From positions 1 through 12,504 of the forward strand of contig CAJXXJ010000040.1 in the NCBI GenBank assembly GCA_913062745.1: a stretch of 12,504 bases of DNA, given 5' to 3'. Positions 1-7,292 of the stretch are shown here, in pieces. The DNA is from an uncultured Phaeodactylibacter sp. (GTDB taxonomy: Bacteria > Bacteroidota > Bacteroidia > Chitinophagales > Saprospiraceae). The notes beneath the pieces were generated by a model. It was not told the origin of the DNA, ran no database searches, and saw only the letters and a list, made by a program, of their open reading frames with translations. Positions within the stretch are counted from its first letter, which is position 1. The number at the start of each line of letters is the position of its first letter. The translations under genes were made by a program, and so were the position numbers.

Positions 1-690
1 GCCGCCGCTTTCTTTTTTAAGATAGGTGCCCGGGTCATCCTGCAGTGCATTGACAACGAGGTCTGCGCCCAGCTTTTTGGCGAGTTTCAGCTTATCATCC
101 GAGACGTCGATGGCAGCTACGTGCAGCCCCATGGCTTTAGCGTACTGCACCGCTACGTGGCCGAGCCCGCCGATGCCGGAAATAGCGACCCATTCGCCGG
201 GCTTGGTGTCGGTTTCCTTCAGGCCTTTGTAAACGGTGACACCGGCGCACAGAATAGGTGCGATTTCCAGGAAGTTGGTATTATCCGGCAGGTGCCCTAC
301 GTAGTGGGAGTCGGCGATGACATATTCCGCATAGCCGCCGTCTACCCCGTAACCGGTATTGAGCTGGCTCTCGCAGAGGGTTTCCCAACCAGTGATACAG
401 TGCTCGCAGAAGCCACAGGCGGTGTACAGCCAGGGTACGCCTACGGCATCCCCTTCTTTGAGGTGTTTGACGTCGGGGCCCAGAGCGGCTACGTAGCCTA
501 CTCCTTCGTGCCCGGGTATGAGCGGCAGCTTCGGTTTGACGGGCCAGTCGCCGTCGGCAGCGTGCAAGTCGGTGCGGCAGACGCCACTGGCCATTACTTT
601 GACGAGTATTTCGTGCCCCTGCGGACGGCGGACGGGCATCTCCTCAATTTTGAGCGGCTTGCCGAATTCGTGCACCACCGCTGCTTTCAT
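1..690 (-). CDS. adhP: Zinc-dependent alcohol dehydrogenase, AdhP type (partial, C-terminus outside window)
   Basis: Medium-chain dehydrogenase/reductase expected to interconvert primary alcohols and aldehydes with NAD(H) in the cytosol. The frame is open from 690 to the window edge and gives 230 residues of a family usually about 340 long, so roughly the last third is missing. Visible signatures are the catalytic-zinc ligands Cys38 (GVCRTD), His61-Glu62 (GHEGVG) and Cys148; the four structural-zinc cysteines 92, 95, 98 and 106 (TACGFCEHC, then LC); the Rossmann glycine motif GIGGLG at 172-177; and Asp195 at the end of the second beta strand, which points to NAD rather than NADP. The start at 690 gives the typical MKAAVV opening. 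An in-frame ATG at 705 would add five residues (MLPKS) and is less likely. It faces away from the immune-like operon and looks functionally unrelated. The Cys-rich signature makes the family call firm; the exact substrate is unknown. Confidence 0.95.
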   Translation of the reverse strand, partial: MKAAVVHEFGKPLKIEEMPVRRPQGHEILVKVMASGVCRTDLHAADGDWPVKPKLPLIPGHEGVGYVAALGPDVKHLKEGDAVGVPWLYTACGFCEHCITGWETLCESQLNTGYGVDGGYAEYVIADSHYVGHLPDNTNFLEIAPILCAGVTVYKGLKETDTKPGEWVAISGIGGLGHVAVQYAKAMGLHVAAIDVSDDKLKLAKKLGADLVVNALQDDPGTYLKKESGG

Positions 691-1259
691 GCTTTTAGGT
701 AACATTAGGTTTTAGCGTTTTAATGAACGATTTGGATAAAGGCCGCAAAGGTTGGAAGCCGTAAGGGCATAAACCATCCCACGCAGCCTGTTGATGCAGA
801 GGGGGGGCTTTAGGCATACCTCCCGGCATCGCCGTTAAATTACGAAAAGAGAGTAAAACTATCAATCGGCATAGTAATGATATATGTCACCTAAATGGGG
901 CCTTGGAGGATGTGCCTGGCAGCTTTTGAATGATTTTTGTCAGCAACCGCCTGCCGGCTTGCTAATGGCAGGATGGCTGACGGATTAAGGCTTACAGGTA
1001 AGGTGCCTGTGCAGTAACTCCGGACTTATATACCCGGAACGAAGAGGATTGGGTCTCCCCCGCACGAGCTTACCGATAGCCATTGGTATAGGTATGCCGG
1101 ACATACACGAAGTCGCGTCCGACCGCTCATCAGGCATCACTCCGGCCGCTTAACCTTATTCCGTCGGGCGGTAGCCGGTGTACACAAGAGGGAAGGTGCT
1201 GCGCTCCTTCTCGCCGATTCCGTTTCGGCGAATGGACTGTAGGAGGACGAGGGAATTTA
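691..1259. other. Gene-free stretch between adhP and the LRR gene, with several short inverted repeats
   Basis: No credible coding frame is present on either strand over about 570 bases. The right part (about 940-1235) holds several short perfect inverted repeats: 950-955 with 967-972 (CCTGCC/GGCAGG), 1019-1023 with 1034-1038 (TCCGG/CCGGA), 1092-1096 with 1102-1106 (GTATG/CATAC) and 1211-1217 with 1225-1231. Stems this short also occur by chance. The stretch must contain the adhP promoter, but no convincing Bacteroidota -7/-33 pair could be fixed. It could hold a structured RNA or a decayed mobile element (minus-strand text near 1050-1075 has a GGGGAGACCC-type element that loosely recalls group II intron stems), but nothing was matched with confidence. 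Confidence 0.4.
1211..1231. other. Hairpin downstream of the LRR gene stop
   Basis: A perfect 7-bp inverted repeat, TCGCCGA / TCGGCGA, surrounds a 7-base loop about 28 bases past the stop codon of the LRR gene. Its position fits a role at the 3' end of the operon transcript, such as RNA stability or weak termination. In the minus direction it is not followed by a U-rich run, so it is not a canonical intrinsic terminator. Confidence 0.3.
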
Positions 1260-3890
1260 TTAAAACCTTATGTTGCACCGAGGCATAGCATCCTGAAGGC
1301 TTTTGATCTCCTCTTTAGGGATAGAGTTGTTGCTGATGTCTAGCCTCAATAAGTTCTCGAGTTGCCCGAAGCTATCGGGCAGCGTGGTCAATTGGTTGTT
1401 ATACAGATTAAGTTCCGTCAGCTTGTTGAGTTGGCTGAAGCTATCGGGCAGCGTTGTCAATTTATTACCTCCCAGGTAAAGCAACTGCAGCTTGTTGAGT
1501 TGTCCGAAGCTTTTGGGCAGCGCGGTCAATTTATTACCTCCCAGGTAAAGCAACTGCAGCTTGTTGAGTTGCTCGAAGCTTTCGGGCAGGGTGGTCAATT
1601 GATTACCTTCTAGGTGAAGCAGCTGCAGCTTGTTGAGTTGTCCGAAGCTTTCTGGCAGCGTTATCAATTCGTTGTTATACAGCTTAAGCTCCGTCAGCTT
1701 GCTGAGTTGGCCGAAGCTTTCGGGTAGCGTGGTCAATTGGTTGTTATACAGATTAAGCACCGTCAGCTTGTTGAGTTGCCCGAAGCTTTCGGGTAGCTTG
1801 GTCAATTGGTTGTTATACAGATTAAGTTCCGTCAGCTTGTTGAGTTGTCCGAAGCTTTCTGGCAACGTTATCAATTCGTTGTTATACAGCTTAAGCTCCG
1901 TTAGCTTGTTGAGTTGCCCGAAGCTTTCGGGCAGCGTGGTCAATTGGTTACCTTCTAGGTGAAGCAGCTGCAGCTTGTTGAGTTGCCCGAAGCTATCGGG
2001 CAGCGTGGTCAACCGGTTACTGCGGAGGCCAAGTCTCTGTAGGTTTTTGAATTGCCCGAAGTTATCGGGCAGGGTGGTCAATTGGTTGAATCGAAGATCA
2101 AGCGTCTCTAGGTTTTTGAGTTGCCCGAAGCTATCGGGCAGCGTGGTCAACTGGTTACTGCGGAGGCCAAGTTTCTGTAGATTGTTGAGTTGCCCGAAGC
2201 TTTCGGGCAGCGTGGTCAATTGGTTAAAACGAAGATCAAGCGTCTGTAGGTTTTTGAGTTTCCCGACGCTATCGGGCAGCTCATCAACTTGGTTGTTGGA
2301 AAGCCAAAGTTCCGTCAGCTTGTTGAGTTGCCCTAAACCATCGGGCAGGGTGGTCAATTGATTGCGGTCGAGGTAAAGGGCTGCGAGGTTAGATAGTTCT
2401 GTGATTGCTTCGGGGAATGTGTCGAATTTGTTATCACCAAGAATAAGTTCCGTCAGCTTGTTGAGTTGGCCGAAGCTATCAGGCAGGGTGGTCAATTGGT
2501 TGGAATGAAGATCAAGCGTTTGTAGGTTTTTGAGTTGCCCGAAGCTTTCGGGCAGCGTTGTCAATTCATTGCCGTCGATGTAAAGTTCCGTCAGCCTATT
2601 GAGTTGCCCGAAGCTATCAGGCAGCTCCTCAAATTGATTGTTGGAAAGCCAAAGTTCCGTCATCTTATTGAGTTGCCCGAAGCTATCAGGCAGCTTTTTC
2701 AATTGGTTGTTGGCAAGACTAAGTGCTGTTAGCTCCCTGAGTTGCCCTAAACTATCGGGCAGTGTGGTCAATTGGTTGCTAAAAAGATAAAGGTGTTCCA
2801 GATTGGATAGTTCTGTGATTGCTTCGGGTACTGTTTCGAATTGGTTCTCACCAAGATAAAGCTCTTTCAGCGAGGTAAGCGCCCCGATTTCTTTCGGCAG
2901 TGTATCTAACTCATTAAATGATATTGAAAAGACGATCAGCTTATTAAGTGCTCTGATTTCAGGGTCAAGCACTTTGATAAAGTTTTTGGTAAACCGAAGT
3001 ACAGAAAGATTGGTCAGCGTCCAGATTTCTTTCGGTATCTCTTTTAATTGATTCGACCGTAAATCGAGCGTGGTAAGGTTGGTAAGCTGTCCTATCTGTG
3101 ACGGGATTTTTCGCAGGCGATTTTCTTTGAGCAACAATACCTCTAACTCGCGGTGTTGGAAGACCTGATGAGGGATGGTGTCCAGCCCCTTCCTTCTCAG
3201 ATCCAGTGCAATCACGCCGGCTTTCAAGCTGTCGATACTTTCGGCAACCCGGTACTCCGTGCCGGTAGTGTCGATCAGGAACGTTTGGGAGTCTCGCTCC
3301 ACTCTGGCGAGTCCATCATCATCAAAAAACTCCGCCTCATCGTAGATAAATTCGATCTCAGTTTCCAGTTTTTTGTTGATGAAACCGTATTTCTGTTTGT
3401 TGCTGTCGAAGGATAAGCCAAAACGGCCTTTATAAAAATAAATCTTATCCAGCGCTGCCTGTACGAGTGCTGCCTGGTTTTTAGCCTCTTCCTCTGCATC
3501 CTCCGCTTTTTCCCTTTCCTGCTCTGCATCTTCCCTTGCCTGCTCCGCATCTTCCCTTGCCTTCTTCGCTGCTTTAAGGGCATTTTCCACCCTGGTTTTT
3601 TCCTTTTCCAACCTGGCTTTTGCCTCTTCCGCATCATCACGCTGTTTCTGTATGGCCCTGAACACCTCTTTGGTATACTGCTCAAGCTCGTCCTCCTTCT
3701 CCGGTGCCCAGGCCCGGGCGGCCTCAATGTGGAGCAGGGTGGAATCATACTTTCCCCCGGCAATAGTGGATTCAATATTTTTAACAATAGCCTCGTATTG
3801 TTCTTCCTGGGATAAAGGGGCCACTCCCTGTGCTAAGAGGGGACTACCGCCGAGGAGAAGGAGCAGAAAAAGAAGGGTAAGAGGTTTCAT
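1260..3890 (-). CDS. Exported coiled-coil / WG-like / leucine-rich-repeat protein, putative sensor of the STAND operon
   Basis: An 876-residue protein with no enzyme motif. In order: a signal peptide (residues 1-20, hydrophobic [10 protein letters not shown] then SPLLA before Gln21; no lipobox cysteine); a short helical segment (about 25-80, TPR-like [14 protein letters not shown]); a charged Glu/Lys/Ala coiled coil (about 80-147); a WG-like beta module (about 151-212, with [16 protein letters not shown] and a Gly-Leu-Ala-Arg-Val element); and 27 consecutive 23-residue leucine-rich repeats plus a partial 28th (224-855). The repeat consensus is LxxLxLxxNxLxxLPxxhGQL. It ends in an acidic/basic cap closing with PRCNIRF. 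LRR arrays of this kind bind proteins or other ligands on the concave face. It is the last gene of the operon, 23 bases after the NTPase stop, and supplies the repeat-type sensor that the NTPase lacks. Periplasmic or surface location follows from the signal peptide. The ligand is unknown. Confidence 0.9.
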   Translation of the reverse strand: MKPLTLLFLLLLLGGSPLLAQGVAPLSQEEQYEAIVKNIESTIAGGKYDSTLLHIEAARAWAPEKEDELEQYTKEVFRAIQKQRDDAEEAKARLEKEKTRVENALKAAKKAREDAEQAREDAEQEREKAEDAEEEAKNQAALVQAALDKIYFYKGRFGLSFDSNKQKYGFINKKLETEIEFIYDEAEFFDDDGLARVERDSQTFLIDTTGTEYRVAESIDSLKAGVIALDLRRKGLDTIPHQVFQHRELEVLLLKENRLRKIPSQIGQLTNLTTLDLRSNQLKEIPKEIWTLTNLSVLRFTKNFIKVLDPEIRALNKLIVFSISFNELDTLPKEIGALTSLKELYLGENQFETVPEAITELSNLEHLYLFSNQLTTLPDSLGQLRELTALSLANNQLKKLPDSFGQLNKMTELWLSNNQFEELPDSFGQLNRLTELYIDGNELTTLPESFGQLKNLQTLDLHSNQLTTLPDSFGQLNKLTELILGDNKFDTFPEAITELSNLAALYLDRNQLTTLPDGLGQLNKLTELWLSNNQVDELPDSVGKLKNLQTLDLRFNQLTTLPESFGQLNNLQKLGLRSNQLTTLPDSFGQLKNLETLDLRFNQLTTLPDNFGQFKNLQRLGLRSNRLTTLPDSFGQLNKLQLLHLEGNQLTTLPESFGQLNKLTELKLYNNELITLPESFGQLNKLTELNLYNNQLTKLPESFGQLNKLTVLNLYNNQLTTLPESFGQLSKLTELKLYNNELITLPESFGQLNKLQLLHLEGNQLTTLPESFEQLNKLQLLYLGGNKLTALPKSFGQLNKLQLLYLGGNKLTTLPDSFSQLNKLTELNLYNNQLTTLPDSFGQLENLLRLDISNNSIPKEEIKSLQDAMPRCNIRF
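1263..3221 (-). repeat. Array of 69-bp coding repeats (28 LRR units)
   Basis: The LRR-coding region is a tandem array with a strict 69-bp period (23 codons) and no length variation across 27 full units. Similarity is highest at the C-terminal coding end (about 1330-2340). For example, 47 bases at 1456-1502 recur identically at 1525-1571, exactly one period away. Units nearer the N-terminus (about 2780-3221) have diverged most. Longer-period similarity is also visible: units 15-16 against 17-18 (two-unit period), and units 6-7 resemble units 12-13, including the shared variant [10 protein letters not shown]. This fits growth by unequal crossing-over with local homogenisation. Confidence 0.9.
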
Positions 3891-3913
3891 GGTACAGTTA
3901 CTTTTAGTGAGGC

Positions 3914-5647
3914 TCAGTTGGATTGAAGTTTAGTTTCAAGCCTCCTTTTTACGTCCTGGAACAGGGGGTCGTCTTCCTTTCCCCCCTGATACAGCGAGTC
4001 TGCTTCCTGAAAAAGCGTATCCGCTTGTAGGTAAAGTGCCCGTGCGGCATCCGGGTAAAGCATATCCAGGTGGGAAGCGCGGTTGAGAAATTGTTCCGCC
4101 TGTCGCAGGTTTTCGCTGGATTTGGCAGCATGCATTTTCCGCAGGCTTTGCTGAGCTTCCTGCTGTGAATACCAGGCCCAGCCCGAAGCTCCCAGAGCCA
4201 CCAGCAGCAGCCCGATGGCCATATAGGAAAAAACGACTGCCCGGCGGCGGCCCCGTTCTGCTTCCTGTTGTAAGCGCTGCGCTTCCCGGCGTTTTTCAGT
4301 TTCCTCGGCGGCTTTGGCCTCAGCAGCACGGCGCTGCTGTTCGTACTCCCGGCGCTCTTCTTCGGCGCGGCGTTGCTTCCTCGACTGTGCGATGGGCCTC
4401 ATCAGCGTATCGTGGCTGATCTCATAGTTGAAGCCTCCGGTGCTGTTGCGCTCCCTGCGCAGCAGGAAGGCATCCACCAGGCTGGAGAGCAGAGCTTCGT
4501 TTATCCCCTCCTCCCGGTAGCGGTCGATCAGGGCACCGCCGTCCACGCTCAGGCGGCGGTACTCATCGCTTTTTTCATTGACCAGCAGCAGGCCTTCCTC
4601 GATGACCAGCCGGGCAGCATCCTGTTGGCCGGCGGGCAGCAGGCTGAGGTTGCGCCGGTAGTACTGGTCATAAATATTGGAGATGTCGGGCAGCCCTTCT
4701 TCAGTAACAAGCACACGGCCGGATTCGTCGCGTTGTTGTATTTCACCACTGCGCACCTGGTATTCGATCTCCCGGCAGATCATCTGCAGCAGGAAGGACT
4801 CAATGCCTGCTTGTGTGGCAGTTTGGCTACTCACCAGGTTATTGAGTATAGCATCAACTGCCGCCGGGGTATAGCCAAAGGGAGCGGTCAGGAAGTTGAG
4901 CCCCCCGGTGTTGGGCAGTCCGGCGGGCTTAACAATCGCCATACGGGCCTGATCCGCTTGCAGAGACTTGAGCTCGTAGCGAATGCGCAGCACGGCAGGC
5001 AAAGCATCCTTAAGCTGGTCAAGCAGGCTCAGCCGGTCGGAACGTATAGAAAATACGGCTTTGACTTCCATCCGCTCCACGAGGTGGTCGTACTCATCGT
5101 CGGGCAGCTCCTCGGCGGCGTCCCGGATGTGCTGTGGAATAGCAACGTACAGCAGTTCGGCCAGCTGCTGCTTGAAAGCAGCCTGTAGCTCCGGTGGATA
5201 GGTAAACAGCTCCTCGAACTGGTCAAACACGAGCAGAAAACGGTGCTGACCGGCTGCCTGCCGCTGCTTGAAGGCTTTCCAGAGGCTGTCCTGTGGCGTG
5301 AGCGAGGAGAGGAAAGCCATACTTGGCGAAGGCGGAAGGGCTTCGGAGAGCTGCTGCCGTATATGGTCCACAGGGGTCAGCTGCCCACCGTCGGGGAGGT
5401 AAGCCCCGAAACGCACCTGTATGGGCAGAAAATGTTCGGGCTCGCCTTTTGGTGCCGCTTCAAACCTGGGCAAAATCCCTGCATTGAGCAGAGAACTCTT
5501 GCCGTAGCCGGATTTGCCAAAGAGCGTCACCATTTTTTCCAGCAGGATCAGCTCGTACAGCTGTTCCCGGTCCTGATCCCGCCCGAAGAAGATGTTTTGC
5601 TCCGAGCGCTCAAAAGGCTTTACGCCGGGGTATCGGTTCTGGCTCAT
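3914..5647 (-). CDS. nSTAND1-family NTPase with one transmembrane helix and no C-terminal sensor repeats
   Basis: A 577-residue signalling ATPase/GTPase of the STAND class, expected to switch between ADP-bound off and ATP-bound oligomeric on states. The N-terminus carries the nSTAND1 opening ([19 protein letters not shown], 6-24). Walker A is GKSGYGKS (44-51). Walker B with its acidic pair is [12 protein letters not shown] (137-148; Asp142, Glu145, Glu146). A sensor-1-like arginine lies in SIRSDRL (200-206). A winged-helix-like region follows, with YEISHDTL at 408-415. Residues about 422-470 form a highly charged coiled coil, and 471-492 are a single hydrophobic helix ([16 protein letters not shown]). 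A helical TPR-like tail of 85 residues would lie across the membrane. STAND proteins normally carry long TPR, WD40 or LRR arrays after the switch; here there are none, and the next gene encodes an exported LRR protein. Its start overlaps the stop of the SIR2/EAD gene. Confidence 0.9.
   Translation of the reverse strand: MSQNRYPGVKPFERSEQNIFFGRDQDREQLYELILLEKMVTLFGKSGYGKSSLLNAGILPRFEAAPKGEPEHFLPIQVRFGAYLPDGGQLTPVDHIRQQLSEALPPSPSMAFLSSLTPQDSLWKAFKQRQAAGQHRFLLVFDQFEELFTYPPELQAAFKQQLAELLYVAIPQHIRDAAEELPDDEYDHLVERMEVKAVFSIRSDRLSLLDQLKDALPAVLRIRYELKSLQADQARMAIVKPAGLPNTGGLNFLTAPFGYTPAAVDAILNNLVSSQTATQAGIESFLLQMICREIEYQVRSGEIQQRDESGRVLVTEEGLPDISNIYDQYYRRNLSLLPAGQQDAARLVIEEGLLLVNEKSDEYRRLSVDGGALIDRYREEGINEALLSSLVDAFLLRRERNSTGGFNYEISHDTLMRPIAQSRKQRRAEEERREYEQQRRAAEAKAAEETEKRREAQRLQQEAERGRRRAVVFSYMAIGLLLVALGASGWAWYSQQEAQQSLRKMHAAKSSENLRQAEQFLNRASHLDMLYPDAARALYLQADTLFQEADSLYQGGKEDDPLFQDVKRRLETKLQSN
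5644..5647 (-). promoter_or_regulatory. ATGA stop/start overlap linking SIR2-EAD11 and nSTAND1 genes
   Basis: The TGA stop of the SIR2/EAD gene (5646-5644) shares bases with the ATG start of the NTPase gene (5647-5645) in a four-base ATGA overlap. This arrangement usually means translational coupling and near-stoichiometric production of two proteins that act together. Confidence 0.9.
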
Positions 5648-6720
5648 TTTAGCGTATTCAGTAGGTCAAGAAAATCATGGACAATCTGGTTGCGGACAGG
5701 CTCCGACTCGCCGGGCAGGAACAGCCCCCTTGCTTCCTTGCTCTTCCAGTGCTGATGCCGCTCCCGCAGCGCGGTCAGGCGGGTTTCCTGTTCCGGAGTG
5801 AGGCGATACCGCTTCAGGCCTAGCAGTGCGTCCTGCAGCTTGCCCGAGGCTACCTGCCGCATCAGCTCTTCGGTAGGTACCGGGCCACTTGCTTCCGCAA
5901 AACTGAGGGGGCGCAGCAACCCTTCTTCCGAAAGGGTGTCGTGCAGGGCGTCAAAGAAGCTCTTTTCGTTAGGCAGGAACTGTATCTGAAATTGGTGCAC
6001 CAGGAAGTCCCGCGCATCTTCATTTTCAAGCTTTGGCCGCACGGCAAACTTGGGCCTCCCTTTGCGCTCGTAAGTCAGTAGTTGCAGCAGCAGTTGAGAG
6101 TACCATTTTTCAAAGTCAAACCCAAGGAACAGAAAGGATTCTGCCCGCCGCAACTGCATGCGGATTTTGTTGGGCAGGCCGTCCGGTAAGATAGCGCGCA
6201 ACAACTGGAATAAATCCTCGTAGTCGAGCACCAGAGACTCTTCCTCGCTCACACAGCCGGAGAGGTTGTAGATCAGTGGGCGATCGTTGCTCGGCTCGTC
6301 CACATCCTCGGCACCGCCGCCTGAGTAGCGAAAGTGCTTGAAGTCGTGCAGCAGCCCGAGCTCTTGTGCCACCTGGCTCAGGCCGGTATCGGGCGTCATG
6401 CTGACGATAAGGGGGATGGGCAACTCGAGTATTCTCTTGTAAAGAGCGGTGGGCACTTCCATTTTCCGGTACAGCCGTTTAAGGCGGCGGATGGCCCGGT
6501 TTTTGTGTGCGTCTTCTTTAAAGAGGAAAAGGCTGTCGTTCGGATAGTAGTAGGCGATATTATCCGCCTCTTGTTCGAGCAGCTGCTGATGGATGAAGCG
6601 CGTCTGTGACTGGCTATCTTTTCCGCCGATCTCCGGGCCAATCAGCAATACACATTTTTCTTCTTCTATATCGAGGAGCAAGTCTTCTATGACCTTTGCA
6701 CTTTCCAGGGGTTTAGACAT
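5644..6720 (-). CDS. Degenerate SIR2-like domain protein with C-terminal EAD11-like adaptor domain
   Basis: A 358-residue, probably cytosolic protein. Residues about 10-270 have the layout of a SIR2-like Rossmann fold: a first strand and loop KCVLLIGPEIGG (22-33), a second motif IVSMTPDTGL (105-114) where active enzymes have TTNYD or TQNID, LIYNLSG (149-155) where they have an HG motif, then SLVLDYEDLF (162-171) and FLFLGFDFEKW (196-206). The catalytic Asn and His of active sirtuins or SIR2 NADases are replaced, by Pro/Thr and Ser, so it may be enzymatically dead. Residues about 284-358 are a small helical domain (ASGKLQDALLGLK to VHDFLDLLNTL) that resembles effector-associated domain 11, a homotypic adaptor of bacterial conflict systems. 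Start choice: the frame is open back to 6813, but 6720 (MSKPLESAK) begins the conserved part and lies just behind a promoter-like element. First gene of the operon. Confidence 0.72.
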   Translation of the reverse strand: MSKPLESAKVIEDLLLDIEEEKCVLLIGPEIGGKDSQSQTRFIHQQLLEQEADNIAYYYPNDSLFLFKEDAHKNRAIRRLKRLYRKMEVPTALYKRILELPIPLIVSMTPDTGLSQVAQELGLLHDFKHFRYSGGGAEDVDEPSNDRPLIYNLSGCVSEEESLVLDYEDLFQLLRAILPDGLPNKIRMQLRRAESFLFLGFDFEKWYSQLLLQLLTYERKGRPKFAVRPKLENEDARDFLVHQFQIQFLPNEKSFFDALHDTLSEEGLLRPLSFAEASGPVPTEELMRQVASGKLQDALLGLKRYRLTPEQETRLTALRERHQHWKSKEARGLFLPGESEPVRNQIVHDFLDLLNTLK

Positions 6721-6741
6721 ATTTAGGTTCGGTGTATTAAG

Positions 6742-6749
6742 CAAAAATA
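6742..6749 (-). promoter_or_regulatory. Candidate Bacteroidota -7 promoter element for the SIR2-nSTAND1-LRR operon
   Basis: On the minus strand these bases read TATTTTTG, a full match to the Bacteroidota -7 consensus TAnnTTTG, in an AT-rich stretch. Transcription would begin about 15 bases before the ATG at 6720. No clear TTG -33 element is seen at the usual 19-20 base spacing, so the call is tentative. Confidence 0.35.
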
Positions 6750-6874
6750 ACAAACAGCGAAGGAAAAATGAACTGTATTCTGCTTTTGTGAAGATATAAT
6801 GTATGTTGACCACCAGCAGGAAAGCACTTATCGGCGGGGTTGGTGCTCATTGGCGATGGCGTTGCCTAACCCTC

Positions 6875-6890
6875 TGTTTGTTGCCAAACA
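6875..6890. repeat. Short perfect inverted repeat, possible operator
   Basis: TGTTTG and CAAACA form a 6-bp perfect inverted repeat around a 4-base spacer (TTGC). It lies about 150 bases upstream of the operon start and 48 bases before the possible small ORF. It could be an operator or a small hairpin; the length is compatible with chance. Confidence 0.25.
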
Positions 6891-6937
6891 ACTTCGTCAT
6901 CGGTATTATTACTATAGCTCCGAACCACACCCCGTCC

Positions 6938-7045
6938 ATGCAATACATCTCCGTCAGCCTGTACCGCAAAATGATCAACCACGCGCTGAGCGAGGGCATC
7001 GGCCGTAGTGCCTTTGACGATCAGCCGGTGCCGCAGTCGGTGTAG
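6938..7045 (+). CDS. Possible small ORF (35 residues), unrecognised
   Basis: A short open frame from ATG 6938 to TAG 7043-7045, encoding a peptide that begins MQYISVSLYRKM and ends DQPVPQSV. The product is not recognised and has no signal peptide or transmembrane segment. The main reason to list it is position: a strong plus-strand hairpin terminator begins 13 bases past the stop and belongs to neither large neighbour. The frame is open further upstream, to an ATG at 6803, but that part is rich in Trp/Arg/Cys and looks non-coding. It could be a real small protein, the 3' remnant of a larger lost gene, or chance, with the terminator ending a non-coding transcript. Confidence 0.3.
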   Translation: MQYISVSLYRKMINHALSEGIGRSAFDDQPVPQSV

Positions 7046-7057
7046 AATGAACCGCAA

Positions 7058-7094
7058 GCAAGGCTGAAGCCGGTATTCAGCCTTGCACTATTTT
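7058..7094 (+). terminator. Hairpin terminator, plus strand
   Basis: A perfect 11-bp stem (GCAAGGCTGAA, 7058-7068; TTCAGCCTTGC, 7076-7086) encloses a 7-base loop and is followed by ACTATTTT, a modest U-rich tail. Read on the minus strand there is no U run, so it works in the plus direction. It ends whatever is transcribed from the 6900-7045 region and insulates the caspase gene, which starts 199 bases later. Confidence 0.7.
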
Positions 7095-7292
7095 CCTATG
7101 GGCCACTGAATGGTCTATGTGCAGAGCCCGGAAGAGCGCAGCCGTATTTTGCGGAAACGCCAAAAGGACAGGCATATGTTAGCGGGGAGGGAGTTTTTCC
7201 AGAGTACATGCCCTACATTATACCGCCCTCAATATCTTCTGGCCGCAGATCCGATTTTTTCCGGTATATTGGAGCAAAGCTCTGGTACGCTT

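Larger units (their letters stand above)
6721..7292. other. Divergent intergenic region between the operon and the caspase gene
   Basis: These 572 bases separate two divergently transcribed units. The left end holds the operon promoter candidate. An inverted repeat, a possible 35-codon ORF and a plus-strand terminator occupy the middle (separate entries). The right end (7087-7292) should hold the promoter of the caspase gene. The only candidate seen is TATATTGG at 7265-7272, a one-mismatch match to TAnnTTTG about 20 bases before the ATG, with no clear -33 element. Confidence 0.5.

Noticed and set aside
121..702. 193-residue plus-strand open frame
   Set aside because: Antisense to the alcohol dehydrogenase, whose zinc ligands are all visible on the minus strand.
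1362..2361. Plus-strand open frames with a repeating [12 protein letters not shown] peptide
   Set aside because: They are antisense shadows of the 69-bp LRR repeats; the period keeps them open. The minus-strand frame has a signal peptide and full LRR consensus.
1263..3221. Regular repeats considered as a CRISPR array or a diversity-generating retroelement target
   Set aside because: The repeats are contiguous coding units with no spacers, and no reverse transcriptase or template repeat is seen nearby.
3275..3787. Lys/Arg-rich 170-residue minus-strand open frame
   Set aside because: A frame-shifted reading of the repetitive coiled-coil code of the LRR protein; low complexity and no start context.
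4373..5188. 271-residue plus-strand open frame
   Set aside because: Antisense to the nSTAND1 gene, with no recognisable domain; the minus strand has Walker motifs.
6721..6813. Upstream in-frame ATG extending the SIR2-like protein by 31 residues
   Set aside because: The extension would cover the promoter-like TATTTTTG element and is hydrophobic and unlike the conserved part; MSKPLESAK at 6720 is preferred.
6866..7057. 63-residue minus-strand open frame in the divergent region
   Set aside because: It lacks a recognisable domain and its start abuts a hairpin oriented for plus-strand termination.
7110..7292. Upstream in-frame ATG extending the caspase protein by 61 residues
   Set aside because: It would bury a well-formed signal peptide (MKKRTLLMALLLPL) inside the protein; the extension looks non-coding.
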